Source: Notamacropus eugenii
Lineage: Eukaryota; Chordata; Mammalia; Diprotodontia; Macropodidae
Assembly (NCBI RefSeq): GCF_028372415.1
Contig: NC_092879.1
Coordinates: 64,991,651-65,055,650 of the forward strand
Reading direction: 5' to 3'
Length of the DNA stretch: 64,000 bases
Below, piece by piece: positions 9,973 through 20,735 of the stretch. The notes below the pieces were generated by a model that was not told where the DNA came from, searched no databases, and worked only from the letters and a program-made list of their open reading frames with translations. A program made the position numbers and the translations under genes. Each line of letters opens with the position of its first letter. Within the stretch, counting starts at the first letter, position 1.

Positions 9973-10834
9973 TTTCTCCCATCATACCTTTTCTCACCCT
10001 TTTTATTTCAAATTTGAATGGAGGCCTTTGCATTCCTCCCCATTCCCAATGACCCCTATGGGCCATCCTCCCAGAGTAGATATACCTTCCTTCCAAGGTG
10101 AAATATTTTCCCTTTACTGACTGGTAATTCCTGGCTCAGGGCATGGGTTCCAGGAGAAAATTATCAACGAGGTTACTCTCTGCTTTGCCAGACCCACCCC
10201 CCCAACCTTTCCCAATTATCGTCAAGAACTACTTCTTATATTTATAGACTTTTTAACTGCCAAAAGTCCTCAGGGTCAGATTATAGAACACCTAAAAATT
10301 CTTAGATTTTGTTCATGCCTCCCCTGTGCTTACCATTTTAAGACCTAGTGCCCAGACCTTGAAGTCTGCAAATGAATTAGCCTTTTCCCTGGAAAACTCA
10401 AATGAACTTCTTTCAATCAGTTTGAGCTAGAGGCTAAGGTGTAGGATAAGGAACAGGGTCAGTTGTCAACCTGGATGGGACTTGAGTAGGTCCACCCAGT
10501 CTAATCCCTTCATTATACATAAGAGGTAGTTCTGGGGCCCAAAGAAGTTAACTTGCACAGGAACCCACTGGGGACAGGCCACAGGGAACAGGGACAGGCA
10601 GGATGGGCCCTCTGGGTCTTCTGATTCCAAATACAATGAAGAAGTGAAACCAAGGTGGTGAGGAAATGGGAGCAGACATGAGAGAAAGACATGTGACCAG
10701 GGAGGCATGGAACACCACTGACATGGTAATGTAAGCTTTGCCTAACCTCGCCCAGAGGGGACAGAAGTGCCTTGTGCAGGAGGAATCTAGCATCTTTCAG
10801 ACCCATCCCTGTCCTGCTCTTCTCTCTGTACACG
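9973..10834. other. 3' flank of A1 with MIR-like remnant
   Basis: This flank is shared by all gene units. About 10430-10590 has MIR/CORE-SINE-like features (GACTTGAG.AGGTCCACCCAGTCTAAT, a TTATACATAAGAGG stretch, GCCCAAAGAAGTTAA) and is probably an old SINE. The 10600-10834 part is nearly identical to 44440-44680 downstream of gene F. No gene is seen. Confidence 0.5.
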
Positions 10835-13115
10835 TGGACTTTCTGGTTGAATGTTCTGAAACTTCTCACTGGGATTAAGGGGATTCTGGTTTGGGATGCT
10901 ATTGTCGGTAAGAACTGGGGGAATATTAAAGGTCACCAGGACATCTTTCCATCGATGTGACAGAATATGTTCCGTGGTCCATGGCAGGGTCCCCTGCTGT
11001 GATGACTCGCTCTAAATTGAGGGCTTTGTTTCATTTTCATAATCTGGCTCTCTATGGCATTCCGAGCTGCGAATGGGCCCTTCCACCAATACTCCCTCTA
11101 CCTGAAGAGATTATCCCAGTCACCACAATGTGCTTGGATCAATTTCTGTGGTGTTCCCTCAAGGCCTCCTGCTGTGCCTGCTGGCACATTGGACAATTTA
11201 CTGGACACTCAGGCCCAATACTTATGTTCAGCTCGCCTGAACACTTCCTCTGTGGTCCACCTATAGACTGTGACATAACATCAGTGTTCCTCCAATGAAG
11301 GTCTATCTGGGCTCACTTTTTAGACCAATGTGTTCTTGGATTGGATTTGTATTTTTTAACCATTCTTCTCTTTTTCCCTGGGAAGTTCATGTGGGGGATT
11401 TTGGCCAAGTACTCGGGTCCTTCTTGTACGGTCTACTCTCCAGTTAGTGTTCACAGATCACTACAGTGGGGTGATCCTGGAATCTAGGTTAGGAACCCCT
11501 GCTATGAATCCTTAATTTCTTCTGACCTTTTGTCCTGCAGTTTCCTCTTCTGTTTCCTGGATCTGGATTTCAGGCCATTCTGGACCCTACACTCCTTGCA
11601 GTGTCTACACTGGAACTGTGCAGGGACAACAAGCAGTCTGAGGAAAGATTTCTGGGGTATCTCCTAGAGTTCACCCTTAGCCCCACTGTGAGAGATATCA
11701 TTCTGTGTGGATTTGTACAACCTGTTCCCTTTTCTTGACCCTGGACATACTTCAGGGAAATTCTAGCCTACCTCCACCTGTGGATTTCCATTAATCTGTT
11801 TTATGTGTTCTACAAATTCTTGGTAGGGCCAACTTAAGGATTCTAGCCCATATCACACCCTAGCCCCGTCTGCTGTTAAGGCCTGGCCCAGGCATTGGAC
11901 TTTCTATAAGATTATCTTCCTCTATACCAGGGTCTCCATTTCAGGAGCTATGAGGTGACTTGCTGCTTTTCCTCTAGACTGATGGATTGCCTTTGGACCA
12001 TGTGTATTCATTTTAAATCCTTCTTGGTTCATTCTGCAGTCCAAGTTGCTGGTTCACTGAATGCTTCTGCTTGGGCTTTCCTGTTGCTCTCTTTGACTCA
12101 TTTTCACTAGGCAGCTGATTAATGGGATTCTGGTTGAGATCCTATTGTTTGTCAGGACTGCAGGAGTATTGAAGGTCACAAGAACAACTTTTTGCAGATA
12201 TGAGGGAATCTGTTCAGTAGTGTGTGCTGTGATCCCACGGTGACAGCCAGATCTAAGTTGAGGGCTTTTTTCATATTCATCCTCTTTTGCTCTACCACAA
12301 AATTTGTTGGCATTTGGCCCATCCACAGATGCTCCCTGCAGCCTAGGAGGTTTTCTCAGAAACTACCATGTGCCCAGATTACTTTCTGTGGGGTTCTCTC
12401 CACAAAGAAGTTTGGAGGGCCCCTGCTGAGACACCTGGTACCTTGCAAGGTTCCTGGGTCCCCCATAAGGGGCACTGAGGATCGTTGCTTCCATTCACTT
12501 GAGAAGAACACTTCCTCTGTATTCCACCTGTAGCTGAAGACATAACATCAGTGTCCCTCCATCTATCTCTCTATGCTCCTTTTGTGTTAACCCATTTGTT
12601 CCTGGGTTGGGTTTGTTTTGGACCATTCTTGTCCTTGCTGCTGAGGAGTTCATTTGGGGAACTCTGGCCAAGTACTTGGGTCCCTCTTGAAGCATGGGCT
12701 TTTGTCTCTTCAGTCAGCGCCTTTTGGATCGCTACAGTGTTTTGCTGGTAGAACTTGGTTTGAGACCCCCTGCTGTGAATGCTGAATTCTCTCTTAACCT
12801 TTTGTGCTGCAGTTTCCTCTTCTCTTTTGCCTGAGTCTGGATTTCAGACCAATCAGGCCTCTCTGTTGCTTTCCATGTCTGCAGTGGAACTGTCCATGGC
12901 CTCCAGAAAGAGGAGCAGGGCAGGCTGCAGGTGAGTGTGGAACCCTCCAAGGCTAATGGTGACTTTTCCATCTCCATCCTGCCTAGCACTAGTGTCCCCA
13001 GGACACAGAACTTCCTGGAGATGGCTGTAGCTATCCACCCTGGGCAGAGATTCCCCCTGTAGTAGAATCCAGGACATGCTCGTGAGCATCACTGAGTAGA
13101 CCAGTGTCATTTACC
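10835..13115. repeat. Macrosatellite-like array, about 1.8 units
   Basis: Landmark TTTTGTCCTGCAGTTTCC at ~11528 recurs as TTTTGTGCTGCAGTTTCC at ~12800, a spacing of ~1.27 kb. The GGGATTCTGGTT landmark at ~10880 recurs at ~12125. It is ~95% similar by eye to 44680-46960. No gene is seen. Confidence 0.8.
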
Positions 13116-13800
13116 CCTAGGGGATGTAAGAAAGCTTCTGAACGCTGGGTGTGAAGGCAGCACGAGGAAGAAGAAAGCCAGTCTGTCATACTTCTGCCAG
13201 CCTCAGTTCAGCAAATGAAGAAGAACCTGTTTTACCATCTTGATAGTCTTCTACGTCTCTGGAACATCCATATATAGTCAGATCATGCTATAGAATGACA
13301 TCACATGACATGGCCCCAAGATTTCACAGAGCTTGTTTGGGGGGAGAGACAGAGAAGTAGTCCTCAAGAGTTTTCCTTAGATTATTTGTTGTGAAATTCT
13401 TTTGAGTTGTTCTCTCTAGTCTTACCTCTTGAGAAATGTTTCCTAATGAAATTCAGCACTCTCAGTACCACAGAAATGCTTAATTTTAATGATCAGTGTG
13501 ACAAAGATATCTTTTCCTCAGCATGAGAAATTGTAGCTGCACTGGCTTGGGGATGGGTCTGACCTTGGCTGCCAAACTTTGCCCACTTTTTCATGGTGCA
13601 TATGTGCCAGTATTCCCTGTGATACTCTCCATGTTCAGAAGCTGGAGTGTGCAAATTAGCTTGGTAAATCCTAGGATGTTGTCTGGGACACAGAGAATCA
13701 AAGATGACAGAAATAGCATGGAGGCATCAGAGGTAAGATATGAAGAACCTTTACCCTCGGCAAGGTAAGCTTTGTGCTGTAGGGACTCATTAAAACTCAC
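13116..13800. repeat. Block P, long copy
   Basis: A flank that follows macrosatellite ends here and at 25526, 31506, 38461 and 46961. No gene is recognised. Confidence 0.65.
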
Positions 13801-14600
13801 AGATAGGGGATGGCATGTGCAGTTATGAAGGGAACTTCTGTGCTGAGAGCACTGTATATCAACATTAGTATATCCCAGATTCTTCTATTATCTTGCCTGA
13901 GTTTTCTGAATTATGCACTTTTTCCAAGACAGTCCTGTAATGAACCTACGTTCCTTCCCTGTATCCAATATTTATTTGTGGTGGACAAACAAACTAGTGG
14001 CCAGCCTGCTGTCCTTAGTTTGGCTGTTCTGTAAGTAAAGGTACCTGACACATACCTCCTGGCACCACTTGGACCTTCCACTACGTGCTGCCACACCCTC
14101 CAGCTCTTGAGAATCTTGTAGAACAGGGCATTCTTTATTTCCTTGAAATTCTTTATTTCTGTCAACTGATTTTTGCTGTGGCAAAAGTTGGGGGCATAAT
14201 CCGTCGTTACTTGCCCTTGATGTACAAAGTAATGTGGCTTCTCATCAATATTTTTCCTAAAGTGTTGTGATTTCTAGTAAATCCTGACTGAGTTTTAAAC
14301 CATCTTGTTGCTTAGAATGACATCTCTTATCCATCCTTTTGTGACATGAGGTCTGATTTTTATTAACTATCATTGGGTATTGACAGTTACAAATAGACCA
14401 TTTTCCCTGCAGAGATAATTTTGTCCATTTGTCTATGTTGTGCCTCGATTTCTAGTCCCAATTAAGTGAAGCCCAGAGGGCATTATCAGTGTTTTATTCT
14501 GAATTTTACTGTGAATGAGTCTAGAGTTACACATATACAATGCCAGTTAATTCAGCATTTTAGATAGTTCAGTTGCACCGACAAATGAAGATTATTAAAG
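13801..14600. other. Duplicated intergenic sequence
   Basis: Shared only with 47645-48465. Minus-strand frames of 84 codons here and 112 codons in the second copy do not stay in the same frame between copies, so no coding call is made. Confidence 0.5.
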
Positions 14601-14925
14601 ACACGAGAAATCTCGAGTTGTTCGTAATCAATCACTTTATTTAGTGACCAACACAGAGGAAAGCCAAGAAAAGATAGAAGACTGAGTGCACGATGTAGAA
14701 GATGCAGAGCGCATCTAGGATGATCAGCGTCATATCACAGAGGTGTCCTTAAGTGGCTGGAAACAGGCTGCAGGATGATATTCTTCACTGGTGCCATGCT
14801 GTCTTGCATGCTGGAATCCAGAGCACACCTGCAGCCCCAGGACAGTGACATTGTCTGACAGGAACCTGACACTGAGGAAGATCTTGTCTTACAAGGATCT
14901 TGGTTAGATAGACTTGGTGGTGCTA

Positions 14926-14946
14926 CTGCTGCTGCTGCTGTTGCTG
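14926..14946. repeat. (CTG)n / (CAG)n microsatellite, short allele
   Basis: Four uninterrupted CTG units, then an interrupted one, at the start of the putative second exon of the minus-strand unit. The second copy (48774-48823) is more than twice as long. Confidence 0.8.
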
Positions 14947-15257
14947 CAAAATGAATAGATTAAAAAATACCTCCTGACCCCTGGAAATGTGAGGCTCTCC
15001 AAAGCTGGAGGTTACTATACGTTCCTCCATCAAAAACACCATGTTACAAGTTCAATTCATGAAGAGTAAGAAACTACATTAAGTTGGAACTTGCTTACTC
15101 CGTACGTGTCTACTTTTATCGTCATTTTGAACGTGTAGGATACGTCCGCATGACCTTAAGATCTTAACGTTTGGGGGTGAGGATCAATGAGCCAAGGGTG
15201 CTTACCTGACTGGAGAATGTCATGCTTCTACGAGTCTGGAAGCCAAGCCTTGTTTTT

Positions 15258-15491
15258 GAAAATCTTTGTAGAGGGACTGAGATTTTCCCTCAGAATATCT
15301 GGAATGAGCAGTAAACCACCTTGAGTTCCAACTTGAAAACCTTTGTAGATAGAAGGACTGAGATTTTTACTCAACAGTCTAGAAAGAGCAGTAAACTACC
15401 TTGAGTTCCAATGTGAAAATCTTTGTAGAGGGACTGAGATTTTAACTCAGAATACCTAGAATGACCAGTACACAACCTTGAGCCTCAACTT
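15258..15491. repeat. 77-80-bp tandem repeat, three units
   Basis: Three units start at 15258, 15335 and 15415, each beginning GAAAA.CTTTGTAGA and carrying GGACTGAGATTTT and a CTTGAG close. Within a unit CTGAG and CTCAG can pair as a small hairpin. Single units occur at 6005, 26047 and 32018. Confidence 0.85.
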
Positions 15492-15605
15492 GCAGTTAGG
15501 TCGGGACTCTTGGGTTATCACTCACTTTCCCAGGGGAGGGAAGTTGATATCCTCCCTCTTAGACTTGTTGGCCCAGATTTAGGCTTTCCACGGAGCTCTG
15601 GCCCT

Positions 15606-15614
15606 CTATTTATA
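15606..15614 (-). promoter_or_regulatory. TATA box of the candidate minus-strand unit
   Basis: Reads TATAAATAG on the minus strand, an exact consensus, and is retained at 49483-49491 in the second copy. A start site would be expected near 15584. Confidence 0.45.
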
Positions 15615-16365
15615 CCCACAGTAGGGGTGACACTCCCATTGACCCAACAATGCTTGACATCTCAACAACTGCTCACAGTAGAGGCATTTTTACCAAATAT
15701 GGTTGTACTGTCCTAGTTTGAATAAAAATGGTAAATTGCCTTTTTTAACCAAAATTAGTCCTATGGGTTTTGAAACCCAACAGTGGTGACACTGACTTTT
15801 TTTCACCATAAATGGTAATACCAACTTTAAAATCTGACATGCCTTTAACTTTCTTCATGCGTGACACTCAGCAATGGGGTATACTCTTGTCAGTCAATCA
15901 ATCAAGCTGTACTTTTGATTGCTTAGTGTTTGGAAATACATATTTGCAAGTGAGGGAGCTGTGCTGCCTCCAGCTTTTGCTCTGCTAGGATAAGGTAATA
16001 AGCTGATTTTCTATTGGGAAGGTGATGGCACAAACGCGACTTTAAGAACTAGATGAGTTTTAAGGTACCTTCTCTCTCCAAATCTATGACAATTGTGCCG
16101 GTAGTCAGCACGGGTAAGTGGGAAAGTCACGTACACATTTAAAAGGAGAGCATGGAAGTCGTGGACTGTGCTGTTCCTATGGAAATTACGAGCTCAGAAG
16201 AACAACAGCTGTGGCTTCCCCACCTTTGGAAGGTGAATGAAAATTGTAAAACCTGAAGGGACAGAAACCAAGGCATGATTATGTTACATTCAAATTTACC
16301 ACTGCTGACAAAAGGATAGTAATAGTAAGGCAATTCAAAACAAGACTTAGACAGATCACCTTTGT
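15615..16365. other. Duplicated sequence upstream of the minus-strand unit
   Basis: Near-identical to 49492-50245. AT-rich stretches are present but no gene, SINE or repeat is recognised. Confidence 0.5.
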
Positions 16366-17160
16366 TCATGGATGACTACAATGAGTTGCTGTTGGACCCT
16401 GGGCTTTGACTCCCTGCTGTGAATCATTACTTTCCTCTTACCTTTTGTGTTGCAGGTTCCTCTGCTGTTTGTCTGGTCTGGATTTCAGGTCATTCAGACC
16501 CCTCTGCTGCTTTCCATATCTGCACTGGAACTGTCCATGGCTAAAAGGCAGTCTGTGTATAGAGTTCTGGGGTGTCTCCTAGAGGCCATTCTCACCCACA
16601 TTTCAGCTGTTAGTGATTGAGTTCTGGGCAAATTCTCCCTTTCCATTACCTATTCTTGATCAGGGGCATACTTTGGGAAAATTCTGGCCTTCTTCTAACT
16701 GGGGTGTTCTACCATTCTACTTTATCAGGTCTGGTCACTGTTGGTGGATCCAAATGAAGGATTCTGACCCAGCATCCAACATTGCCCCCCCTGCTGTGAA
16801 TGCCTGGCCCATGGATGCAATTTTATGTAAGATTACTGTCGTCTATGCTGGGGTCTCCTTTTCACGAGCTTCAGGTCCACCTCCTGCTTTCCCTCTAGAC
16901 TGAAGGATTGCCTGAGACCATGTCTAATCAGTGGAGATGTTTCTAGGGTTACTTCTAAAGTCCAAGGAACTGGTTCGATGAATGCTTGTGCATGGGTTTC
17001 CTTCTTACTCTCTTTGACTCATTTGCTCCAGGCAACTGATTAATAGGATTCTGGTTGAGATCCTGTTGTCAGTCAAGACTGATGAAGTATGGATGGTCAC
17101 AAGAACAAATATTTACAGATATGAGGGGGAAAGTTCAGGGCCAACAGACAGGCTGTGGAA
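16366..17160. repeat. Macrosatellite-like partial units
   Basis: Starts like 50246 (TTGTGTTGCAGGTTCCTC at ~16449) but is only ~0.8 kb long, whereas the paralogous stretch 50246-52980 is ~2.7 kb. This suggests loss or gain by unequal exchange between units. Confidence 0.75.
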
Positions 17161-17715
17161 AGATTTCTGGGGTGCCTCCCTAGAGCCTGCAGTACAGGAT
17201 ACAAATGCTGAACTTTGCAGTTGAAACCTCTGTAACCTGCCATTACATTATCTTTCCAGCCTAAAGCACCACTATTTTCCTTCAGGGCTTCTGCCTTACT
17301 GGGCAGTTCTTTGTAAGTCCTGTCACCCTTTGCCCACCCTTTAGGTTTGACCAATATGGTCTGAAAGCTTCCTTCTTCCTTCAAGGCTTGCATTGACCCA
17401 GCCAAGCATTTCTGACAGAGGTGATACAACTTGCATGATACCTTTCAGATTTTTTCCCCAACTTTCAATTCCTACACAGAATTCTGACTCAGTTAGACTC
17501 TCTCCATCCAATAATCAGCTCCTCTTGCTCATGGTCTCTGAGTCCTTTGCCTGAAACTCAGCTTAGATCCCATCCAAAGAAACTCTGAAGATTCTGAACC
17601 AACTTTCTGGTTTTTCTCAGTGGGATCTGGTAGGCCTTAGCAAAAAAAACTTTGAAAGTTTTTGGATAAACCTCCTACAGAAAGGTTTGTTTTCTTAAAA
17701 TCATTATATGTCATC
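17161..17715. other. Upstream flank of gene B1
   Basis: Near-identical to 52981-53525 upstream of B2, and related to the flanks of A1, A2 and E. No gene is seen. Confidence 0.6.
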
Positions 17716-17906
17716 TGAGGGAGCATAGTGTGGAGGACACAACTGTGGACTGGGGGAGTCAGGGGACCTTGGATTGAATTGAGCCTCCCCTAGTAGCTGT
17801 GTCACCCTGGGCAAGGCCTTTAACCTCTCTGTCTCCATTTCCTCCTCTGTTGAGTTTAATGGAGTGTGATGTCCCTTCCCAGCTCCAAACCTGTGATCCT
17901 GTGACT
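17716..17906 (+). repeat. CORE/MIR-class SINE upstream of B1
   Basis: Orthologous to the element at 7832. Core GCTGTGTCACCCTGGGCAAG and tail CCTGTGATCCTGTGAC. Confidence 0.8.
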
Positions 17907-17984
17907 GGGATGCTTTTTCCATGGACATTGTGGGGTTTCCCTCCCTTGCAAAGCACACCCTTGAGTCATGTCTTTTTTTTCCTC

Positions 17985-18080
17985 TCTTTTCTTTCAGCAA
18001 TTAGGATGAAAAACTTCCCCTGAAATTTAAAAGCCACTTATAAAGACTGCAGAGAGGAATCAAGAGATAGATGCTAAGCC
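17985..18080 (+). promoter_or_regulatory. Candidate promoter / leader of B1 (TATAAA at 18039-18044)
   Basis: Same arrangement as upstream of A1, with TTTCTTTCAG before and CTTATAAAGACTGCAGAG after. The GTAA donor-like motif seen in other copies is changed to CTAA here, which weakens the exon reading for this unit. Confidence 0.35.
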
Positions 18081-18688
18081 ATGGCCAGGCTAACAGCTTG
18101 CCCAGCAGCCGCCCTCCCCTGGGGTCCTTTGTGGTTCCCAGCAACCTTTTTGCTGTTCCAAAGGTTCCCACCCCTCCAGTTCTTTGGCACGTTCTCAGCA
18201 TCCCAGAGGGGTGTGATGAGTTAGTTACTAGGTCTGAGCCCTGTGGCTCTCCCTGGAAGGATCCCCTTCCTCCCCTCCCCCACCCTGTGTTCCCCTCTGC
18301 CTCTCCATTGGCCCTTCTCTGTCACCCCAGTCTGGCCCAGGTCTTTGGCTACCCAGTGCTGAATGCTGTCCAGACTCCCTCCTTGTTGGTTTGGCCACCT
18401 CCTTGCCTGGATAGATTGCTTGCGAGATGTTCTTCTCGCTCTCCAAGGACCCAGGAGTCCCTATCTCCCCAGCCCCACTTCCACTATGGCTCTGACTCCA
18501 GGGACCTCTGTCGAGATGCTTATGCAATCAATGGGGTGTTCCATTTGAACCCCTCCCCCCCACAATGCTCATTCCCTCTCTCTGTTGGGTTCTGTTGCTG
18601 GGGTGAGCTGTGGCTTTCCCTCTCTCTGTCTCCAGGCAGTTCCGTGTTGACCCAGGTCCTCCTCCCTTACAGCTGGCAGCCACGGGAC

Positions 18689-19744
18689 ATGGAAGAACAA
18701 AAAACCAGGGAGGCCTTGGGGCATATGGCCCAGGCCACCCAATACAAGTGCATTGGACTGTTGAGATGGAAGCCCAACTACGGGAAGGCTGCGAGCGAGT
18801 ATGAGCAGGCCGCCTTAGCCTTCCTCAGGGCCAAGAGGCTGGAGGAGGCTGCAGAAGCCTTCCTCAAGGAAGCTGAGTCCCACGAGAGAAACAGAGCGCC
18901 CCTGTGTGCCGCAATGGCCTATGAGCAAGCTGGCCTGTACCTGAGCAAGTCCAACCACCTGGAGAATGCCGCCCAGGCCGTGAAGCAGGCTGTCTCCTGG
19001 TACCTGGAGTGTGGAGAAGCAGACACCGCAGCCTGGACCTTGAGGCGCTTCAGACAGCTGCTGGAGAGCCACATTCCGCACCAGGTGGTGTGTCTCTACC
19101 AGCAGGCATCCCAGCTATTTGAGGGGGAGAACTGCTTCTCGCTGGCCCTGGAATTCACTGGCCGAGCCTCCAAGGTGCTAGTGAGGCACAAGCGCTACAG
19201 GGACGCTGCGTTCTCCCTCGGCCAGGAGAAACACTTGTATATGGAGGTAGAGAGCTCCTCCATGTGCCACCAGACAGCCCTGGCACAATGTCTAGCCTAC
19301 CTGTGTGACCTGGATTTCCCTGCTGCCTGCAAGTGCCTGGAACAGAGCTGTATATGCTTCCCCAGTTTTCAAAGCAGCAGCGAATATGTGGCGATGGTAA
19401 CTTTGCTGAATTACTATTTAGATGAGGACCAAGACAGAGTGGATGAGGTTTGCAGGTCTACTGTCTTCAAACATCTTGACAAGGAGTATGGGGAGATGAC
19501 CGTGATTCTCAAGGTACCTGGCGTCGAGAACCTGAGGACCAGGATTTTGCCACCTCCATCTAAATGCATGCCCAGCTCTGACAGCCAGAAGAAAACAGCC
19601 CCAACAACAAAGAAGGTGGAGAGCGAGGAAAAGAAGTTGGAGATGGTTGAGGAGGACACTAAGGAGGGGGAGGAAAAATTGGAGGACAAGGAGGAGGAAG
19701 ACGATTACGTGTTCGGTCTGTCTATGGAAAGTCCCATCTGTTAA
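18689..19744 (+). CDS. NAPG-like: Gamma-SNAP-like protein, copy B1 (intact, intronless)
   Basis: The 351-residue gamma-SNAP homologue starts MEEQKTREALGHM. The 282-residue TPR-like core is complete, with KPNYGKAASEYEQAALAF near residue 28, AMAYEQAGLYL near 75, YLECGEADTAAW near 105 and VFKHLDKEYGEM near 259. YLECGEADTAA is closer to human NAPG (YLENGTPDTAA) than the A1 sequence is. The tail is a Pro-rich linker followed by alternating Glu/Lys and an Asp/Glu cluster, and it ends MESPIC. The penultimate Cys of the CTIC end found in A1, A2 and B2 is Ser here. The same frame is open for ~206 codons upstream of this ATG; I chose the internal Met because homology begins there. Its closest relative is B2 at 54494, which shares flanks on both sides. 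No damage is seen. Confidence 0.85.
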   Translation: MEEQKTREALGHMAQATQYKCIGLLRWKPNYGKAASEYEQAALAFLRAKRLEEAAEAFLKEAESHERNRAPLCAAMAYEQAGLYLSKSNHLENAAQAVKQAVSWYLECGEADTAAWTLRRFRQLLESHIPHQVVCLYQQASQLFEGENCFSLALEFTGRASKVLVRHKRYRDAAFSLGQEKHLYMEVESSSMCHQTALAQCLAYLCDLDFPAACKCLEQSCICFPSFQSSSEYVAMVTLLNYYLDEDQDRVDEVCRSTVFKHLDKEYGEMTVILKVPGVENLRTRILPPPSKCMPSSDSQKKTAPTTKKVESEEKKLEMVEEDTKEGEEKLEDKEEEDDYVFGLSMESPIC

Positions 19745-19765
19745 CTTATCCTTCCTAGAACAACG

Positions 19766-19858
19766 AATAAATTAAAGCTAATGAAATAAGAAAAAAGTTC
19801 TGTTATACCTGTCTTTGGGGTGTGTGTGTGTGTGTGTGTGCGCGTGTGTGTGTGTGTC
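19766..19858 (+). terminator. Poly(A) signal and (TG)n downstream of B1
   Basis: AATAAATTAAAG at 19766-19777 is followed by a (TG)n tract at 19820-19857 with a short CGCG interruption. Confidence 0.6.
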
Positions 19859-20735
19859 CTCTGTCCCGACATACCTATTCTCACCCTCCTTATTTCAAAC
19901 GTGCATGCAACCCCTGGGGATCCTCCCCCTTCCCAATGACCCCTCTGTTCCCTCCTCTCAGAGTAGATTCATTCCATGCATGGTGAAATATTTTCTCTTT
20001 ACTGACTGGTAATTACTGTCAGTAATGGGATCCAGTGGAAAACAATCAAATAGGTTAGTCTCAGCTTTCCCACTCTTCACCCTCTCCTTTCCCAATGATC
20101 ATCACCGACATACTTCTCACATTAATAGACATTTTGACTGCTGAAACTCCTCAGCATGAGATTATAGAACACCTAAAACTTCTGAGACATTGTATATGCC
20201 TCCCCCATGGTTAACATTCTAAGACACATTGCCCAGACCTTGAAAACTGCAAATGACTTAGCCATTTCCCTGGAAAGTGGAAGTGAACTTCATTCAATCA
20301 GCTTGAGCTTGAGGCTCAGGTGTAGGATAAGGAACAGGATCAGTTGTCAACCTGGAGGGGACTTGAGCAGGTCCACCCAGTGTAATCCCCTCATTTTACA
20401 TCGGAGCTAGCCCTGGGCCCCAAAGAAGATAGCTTACTCAGCAACCCGCTGGGGACAGGCCAGAGGAAACAGGCACAGGCAGGATGGGCCTTCTGGGTCT
20501 TTCAGTTCCAAACACAATGAAGAAGTGAACTCAAGTTGGTCAGGAAATGGGACCAGAGAAGAGAGAAAGACAAGTGACCAGGGAGGCATGGAACACCACT
20601 GACATGGTAATGCAAGCTTTCCCTAACCTCTCCCAGAAGGGACAGAAGTGCCTTTTACAGCAGGATTCCATAGCAGCTTTCAGATCCATCCCTGTCCTGC
20701 TTTTCTCCCTGTGCACATTTTCTTTTTCAAAATCA
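19859..20735. other. 3' flank of B1 with MIR-like remnant
   Basis: Homologous to the 3' flanks of the other units. A MIR-like stretch lies around 20290-20450. No gene is seen. Confidence 0.5.

Larger units (their letters stand above)
14615..15585 (-). other. Candidate minus-strand transcription unit, copy 1
   Basis: On the minus strand a TATAAATAG box (15606-15614) is followed by an exon-like stretch ending ATGACATTCTCCAGTCAG at 15206, then GTAAGC, a consensus donor. A 262-bp gap ends in a pyrimidine-rich stretch and TTTGCAG (14944). A second exon starts with CAG triplets, and AATAAA lies at 14636-14641. The ATG before the donor reads only six codons before the junction and then Gln codons to a TAG, so a spliced long protein is not supported. 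A 30-codon frame (14641-14733) reads MTLIILDALC and is very hydrophobic. It may be a non-coding RNA, a micropeptide gene or a relic. I recognise no family. The second copy is at 48470-49462. Confidence 0.35.
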
